A DNA stretch of 64,000 nucleotides. Origin: Psoroptes ovis (Eukaryota; Arthropoda; Arachnida; Sarcoptiformes; Psoroptidae). Shown here in pieces: positions 59,933 to 64,000 of the stretch. The notes beneath the pieces are model-generated. The model saw only the letters and a list, made by a program, of their open reading frames with translations, was not told the DNA's origin and made no database searches. Each line of letters begins with the position of its first letter. The stretch's first letter is position 1. The stretch is from positions 992,001 through 1,056,000 of the forward strand of contig PQWQ01000002.1 in assembly GCA_002943765.1 (NCBI GenBank), read 5' to 3'. Made by a program: the position numbers and the translations under genes.

Positions 59933-62449
59933 CAAACTGATGCGCCCCCTAAGCACTCCGTCGAACATGCCATCGTAACATTTGGTCAGCCGATTCGTCA
60001 GCGATGTAGGCGCTTACCACCAGACAAGTACAAGCAAGCAAAAGCTGAGTTTGATCAGCTGCTCAAACTCAAGATCATCCGTCCTTCGAATTCCCCTTGG
60101 GCATCGCCATTACATTGTGTAACGAAACCAGATGGATCGATACGCCCTTGCGGTGATTACCGGTTGTTGAACTCGGTCACTAAAAAAGATCGATACAACA
60201 TACCGCACTTGCACGACTTCTTCAACAACATTGGGTCTGCAAAGCTGTTTTCGAAGATTGACCTAAGATCGGCATACCATCAAATACCGATCAAACGTGA
60301 AGATATCGAGAAAACTGCCATCATAACTCCGTTTGGGTCATTTGAATTTTTATTCATGCCCTTCGGGTTGTGCAATGCGCCTAACACGTTTCAAAGGTTC
60401 ATGGACAGCATATTCCGAGACTTAGATTTCATTTATCCGTATCTCGATGATTTGCTGGTGGTAAGTGATGAGAGTCAAGAAAATCACCTGAGGAATCTGG
60501 AAATCGTTTTCCAGAGACTGAAGGATCACGGTCTGGTGATTAATTTGGACAAGTGCCAATTTATGAAGACCGAAATCGATTTTCTTGGCCATCACGTCGA
60601 TGGTCATGGTCTTCATCCTATGACGGACAAGGTTGAAGCAATTAAACAATTTCCAGTGCCAAGTGACCGTAAACAATTGTTGAAATTCCTTGGTATGTTT
60701 AACTTCTACCGTAAGTTCATCAGGATGGCAGCTGACAAACTGAAGATATTATACGAGCTAACATCGCCGAAGAAAGAATTCGTTTGGACGACTCAGCATG
60801 ATGAAGCATTTCAAGAAGTCAAAAATCTTCTTGCCAACATGACCATGCTGAATTATCCGGTGGACAATGCACCATATTATCTATCCACCGATGCATCAAA
60901 CACTGCTATTGGTGCAGTCGTCCAGCAAAAAGTCAACAACGAATTCCGGCCGTTAGCCTTCTTCTCAAAATCATTGTCCGCAGCTGAACAAAAATATTCG
61001 ACATTTGACAGAGAGTTGTTGGCTGTGTACAAATCGATCAAGCATTTCCGTTACCTTCTGGAGGGTCGGAAATTTACGGTATTAACGGACCATCGCCCAC
61101 TCACATTCGCACTCAAATCAACAACCGAGAAGTCACCACGTCAAGCTCGCCAGCTTGATTTCATATCGCAATTTACTTGCGATATTCAATATATCAATGG
61201 TGACGCGAATGTAGTGGCCGACACCTTGTCACGAGTAGCTGCACTCGATGACAATCAACAATCATGGTCCATCGAAGAGCTCATCGAAGCTCAGAAGAAC
61301 GATCCTGAGCTTAACCAGCTCAAAGATGACAAATCATTGGTCCCGGTTGTCATTTCTAATAACCAAATGGTTATTACGAAAAACGGCAAACCGTTCATCC
61401 CACTTGCGTTACGACGCAAAGTGTTCAACGCTTATCATGGTATTAATCATCCTGGTTATCGTCCAACCAAACGCACCATTCAAGAAAAATATTACTGGCC
61501 GACCATGGTCTACGATATTCATAAGATGTGTCAGGAATGTGTCGACTGTCAATCCTCAAAGATTACTCGACACATAAAAACGCCACCGGTACCAATTCCC
61601 ATTCCTGGGAAGAGGTTCCAGCACCTGCACATCGACCTGGTCATCTTGAATGAGTGCAAGGGATATCGTTATTTATTGACAATGGTGGATCGTTTTTCGA
61701 GGTGGCCGGAAGCAACACCATTGCGTTCAATAACTGCGGAGGAGGTAGCGGCAGCAGTAATGCGTACCTGGATATCCCGTTATGGTGTGCCGCAGACGAT
61801 AACCACGGACCAGGGTACTCAATTTGAGTCGAAGTTATTCAACGCAATGCTCAGGATGGTGGGTTCCAGACGCATTAGAACATCAGCGTATCATCCTCGA
61901 GCCAATGGAATGGTAGAGCGATTTCATCGTCAGTTGAAGGACTCGCTTCGTTGCGTATTATTAAACAACGAAGATTGGGTAGACGCACTTCCTTTGGTTA
62001 TGCTAGGTATTAGAACCACCTACAAGGAAGATCTCCGTGCTTCGCCAGCCGAGATGACATTTGGTGAAAATCTGCCAATGCCTGCGGATCTACCCCTCGA
62101 GCAAATCGAGCCTTCCTGTGATGCCCCTAAGTTCCTGGAACAACTTAGGTCGCTCATTAAAAATCTACCAGTTCGTCCAACGCGGGTTGCAAAACCCATA
62201 ATCAAAACACCGAAAGCACTGGAAACGTGTGAGTACGTGCTAGTTCGAAACGATGCTCCTCGGCGTCCACTGGACCGTCCATACATAGGGCCGTTCAAGG
62301 TCCTGGAGCGTCGACAGCATACATTTATCATTGAAAAGGGTTCTACCCGTGAATCTGTTTCAATCGACCGCTTGAAACCTTCGTCCTCCAGCATCAAGAA
62401 TGTTCGCTTCAACATTCCACGGCCTCGTGGCCGACCTCGAGCATCTTGA
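59933..62449 (+). CDS. pol: Gypsy pol fragment: reverse transcriptase, RNase H, integrase (838 codons, 5' incomplete)
   Basis: The frame is open from 59930 and has no stop or frameshift to TGA at 62447-62449. The first internal ATG is at 60164, but homology begins earlier (QPIRQRCRRLPPDKY). RT motifs: KPDGSIRPCGDYR, FSKIDLRSAYHQIPI, and the catalytic YLDD near 60440. RNase H: STDASNTAIGAV, FDREL and TDHRPL. The integrase has an H2C2 finger (HGINHPGY, CQECVDCQ). Its D,D,E catalytic residues are present in HIDLVIL, TTDQGTQFES and NGMVERFHRQ. The C-terminal region looks like a short GPF/Y-type end. All catalytic residues visible are intact. As gag, protease and the 5' LTR are absent, it is not an autonomous element. 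Confidence 0.92.
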   Translation, partial: QTDAPPKHSVEHAIVTFGQPIRQRCRRLPPDKYKQAKAEFDQLLKLKIIRPSNSPWASPLHCVTKPDGSIRPCGDYRLLNSVTKKDRYNIPHLHDFFNNIGSAKLFSKIDLRSAYHQIPIKREDIEKTAIITPFGSFEFLFMPFGLCNAPNTFQRFMDSIFRDLDFIYPYLDDLLVVSDESQENHLRNLEIVFQRLKDHGLVINLDKCQFMKTEIDFLGHHVDGHGLHPMTDKVEAIKQFPVPSDRKQLLKFLGMFNFYRKFIRMAADKLKILYELTSPKKEFVWTTQHDEAFQEVKNLLANMTMLNYPVDNAPYYLSTDASNTAIGAVVQQKVNNEFRPLAFFSKSLSAAEQKYSTFDRELLAVYKSIKHFRYLLEGRKFTVLTDHRPLTFALKSTTEKSPRQARQLDFISQFTCDIQYINGDANVVADTLSRVAALDDNQQSWSIEELIEAQKNDPELNQLKDDKSLVPVVISNNQMVITKNGKPFIPLALRRKVFNAYHGINHPGYRPTKRTIQEKYYWPTMVYDIHKMCQECVDCQSSKITRHIKTPPVPIPIPGKRFQHLHIDLVILNECKGYRYLLTMVDRFSRWPEATPLRSITAEEVAAAVMRTWISRYGVPQTITTDQGTQFESKLFNAMLRMVGSRRIRTSAYHPRANGMVERFHRQLKDSLRCVLLNNEDWVDALPLVMLGIRTTYKEDLRASPAEMTFGENLPMPADLPLEQIEPSCDAPKFLEQLRSLIKNLPVRPTRVAKPIIKTPKALETCEYVLVRNDAPRRPLDRPYIGPFKVLERRQHTFIIEKGSTRESVSIDRLKPSSSSIKNVRFNIPRPRGRPRAS

Positions 62450-62459
62450 GGGGGACGCA

Positions 62460-62647
62460 TGTCGCGTATGACCAATGACTGTTGGTAGTCATTCGTCATA
62501 ACGATTTTTTATGACTTGAAAACTTTTGACCAATGATTGTAATTAGTAACATGCAAATTTCTTTAATTATTTTTCTGTATATAAGCTCGATTTCGTTTCA
62601 ATAAAATATAATATATTTACTCTTCACTTAAATGTGTACACGCAACA
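62460..62647 (+). repeat. 3' LTR of the gypsy element (188 bp)
   Basis: Preceded by a purine-rich tract (GAGGGGGA, overlapping the pol stop). It begins TGTCGCG and ends about CGCAACA, imperfect inverted ends of the TG...CA type. It contains a TATA box (TATATAA, 62578-62584) and AATAAA at 62600-62605. The 3' boundary is inferred from the terminal motif, since there is no second LTR to compare. Confidence 0.7.
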
Positions 62648-64000
62648 ACTTCAAAAAATCCTCAATTTTCACAGAAAAAATGTGGAAAATGAATGAATAA
62701 ATAAATAAATTCATTCTAAATGAACAACAGCAACAAAATTACATTTAATACCATCATCTATCGTGTGTAATGATGATAGTAAATTGTATCCAGTATCTAT
62801 GTTTATAAATACACAAGAGAGAATCCAATGAATTTTCATCGCTTTTCAAAATGAAATTTTCGTTTTCTTGTTTTCCAATAAAAATTGTTGACCATTGAAT
62901 TTTCATTGAATGTTTATTCATTGATTCATTTATTCTTCAATCAATATTTGTTTCGGTTTCAAATCTATTATTCATCAATTGAATTTTTAGAGTAATTTTT
63001 GTAATTTTAAATTAAATGAAATTTTTTTTTCAAAAAGAAAAATCAGTTTAAATCTATCCATTCAACCATAAATTAAACAAATAATTGGACAAAAATAGAG
63101 TGAGATAGACGTGAATAGGAAATTGTTGCGTTATCATTGTAATCATTTACTTGATTGAGAAACAACGAAGAATGAATGATTACCGATGAAATGAAGGCAG
63201 AAAAACAAACGATTTTTAAATTAAATTTCAGTGATATGCAAATAAGGGTATCATTTTGATTTTGAATGAAATGATTTTCAATAATTTTTTTGTAAATTTA
63301 AATAATGATAGGAATTTCTTCCCTTTTTCTGATAAATTTTCCACCATCAAACTATGCTCATTCATTTGTTAAATCTCAGAATTTAACAATACAAAAATTG
63401 ATTGATTGGATTTAAATTGATACTTGTGACAATTTTTCTATGATATTAATCAATTATGATTCGTTGATTTTGTTGTCAAGAATGAAGAAATTTTCAAAAA
63501 TTTTCAAAATGAATGTTTCATATGTTTCTTAAATGAATCATATCGAATCAATCATTTTTTTTTACAATTTTGAAATGAAAATAATTTGAAATGAAATCTT
63601 TACAATCTTAAAAATGAAATAATAAATCTTCAAATATAATTATATTGTTTGATGTTTATTTGTTTTATTTATCAATTTTATTTGTTATTATTATTGAATG
63701 ATACGACTGTTATCATTTAACTTGAGAATAATAACATTTAAGATTGATTTTGAAGGAAAAACGATGAAAATACTACAATCAATAATGTGAAAAAATATTT
63801 GGTGATCATAATAAACATGGTCAAAAACATAAAATATAAACATAAATACGATAGTCCATTCAATCACAATAATAGATTAAATTGTGATAAGAAAGTGTAT
63901 CAAATAGTCTATAAATGCATCTCTGTGTTTATCAAAATTTAATCACGCAATTCATCATCATTTCATTTCGATGATGATAATATTTGTAAAAATAAAAAAA
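62648..64000. other. AT-rich region to window end, nothing recognised
   Basis: No ORF, RNA gene or repeat family could be supported here. Confidence 0.5.

Larger units (their letters stand above)
59933..62647 (+). mobile_element. 5'-truncated Ty3/gypsy LTR retrotransposon
   Basis: An abrupt change from AT-rich host DNA to much more GC-balanced sequence occurs at about 59933-59942. The element contains the RT-RNase H-integrase part of pol and a 3' LTR; the 5' LTR, gag and protease are missing. No matching LTR is found upstream. Because LTR elements are not normally 5'-truncated by their own replication, a deletion or recombination is implied. Confidence 0.88.

Noticed and set aside
1..64000. 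tRNA, rRNA, known microRNAs, CRISPR arrays
   Set aside because: Looked for by eye (B-box-like motifs, familiar microRNA sequences, regularly spaced repeats); none supported. A tRNA or covariance-model scan would be decisive.

Overview
The window is very AT-rich eukaryotic DNA: intergenic stretches full of homopolymers and di-/trinucleotide repeats, mostly short (60-130 nt) GT-AG introns, and Asn/Gln/Asp-rich low-complexity tracts inside proteins. Composition, intron size and gene content point to a small arthropod genome. A mite, for example an astigmatid dust-mite relative, is my best guess, but that is inference and not something the sequence proves.

Layout. Bases 1-391 hold the 5' end of a minus-strand gene that runs off the window. 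Its product starts MNLFRPWLIE and then becomes Asn/Thr-rich. Bases 392-22593 are mostly non-coding. They carry two 80-bp palindromic mariner-type MITEs (8229, 9041) and a 3.57-kb Bel/Pao retroelement (11653-15226) with two identical 382-bp LTRs and only a Gag-protease ORF. At 22594-22932 (minus) is a small single-pass membrane protein.

The centre (25202-46292, plus) is one large gene for an L-type (Cav1) voltage-gated calcium channel alpha-1 subunit. I could assemble 31 coding exons whose phases all agree and which sum to 8142 nt (2713 codons plus stop). Notable features are a U12-type AT-AC first intron, a 27-nt microexon carrying the domain I selectivity-filter glutamate, and a duplicated IIIS5 exon cassette that looks mutually exclusive. 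Intron 4 hosts a complete dual-specificity phosphatase gene on the opposite strand. Introns 1 and 4 each carry a further MITE of the same type.

Bases 47675-58317 are a compact cluster of conserved single genes: a SMYD4-like TPR/MYND/SET protein (minus, 3 exons, eroded SET core), a TPRA1/TPRA40-like seven-helix membrane protein (minus, 4 exons), Rab7 (plus, 3 exons, 207 aa) and an ITFG1/TIP (linkin) homologue (plus, 2 exons). The end of the window (about 59933-62647) is a 5'-truncated Ty3/gypsy element with an uninterrupted RT-RNase H-integrase frame and a 3' LTR, much less AT-rich than its surroundings. The final 1.3 kb shows nothing recognisable.

The host genes do not form a pathway. The calcium channel acts at the plasma membrane, Rab7 on late endosomes, and the others are independent housekeeping or regulatory genes.
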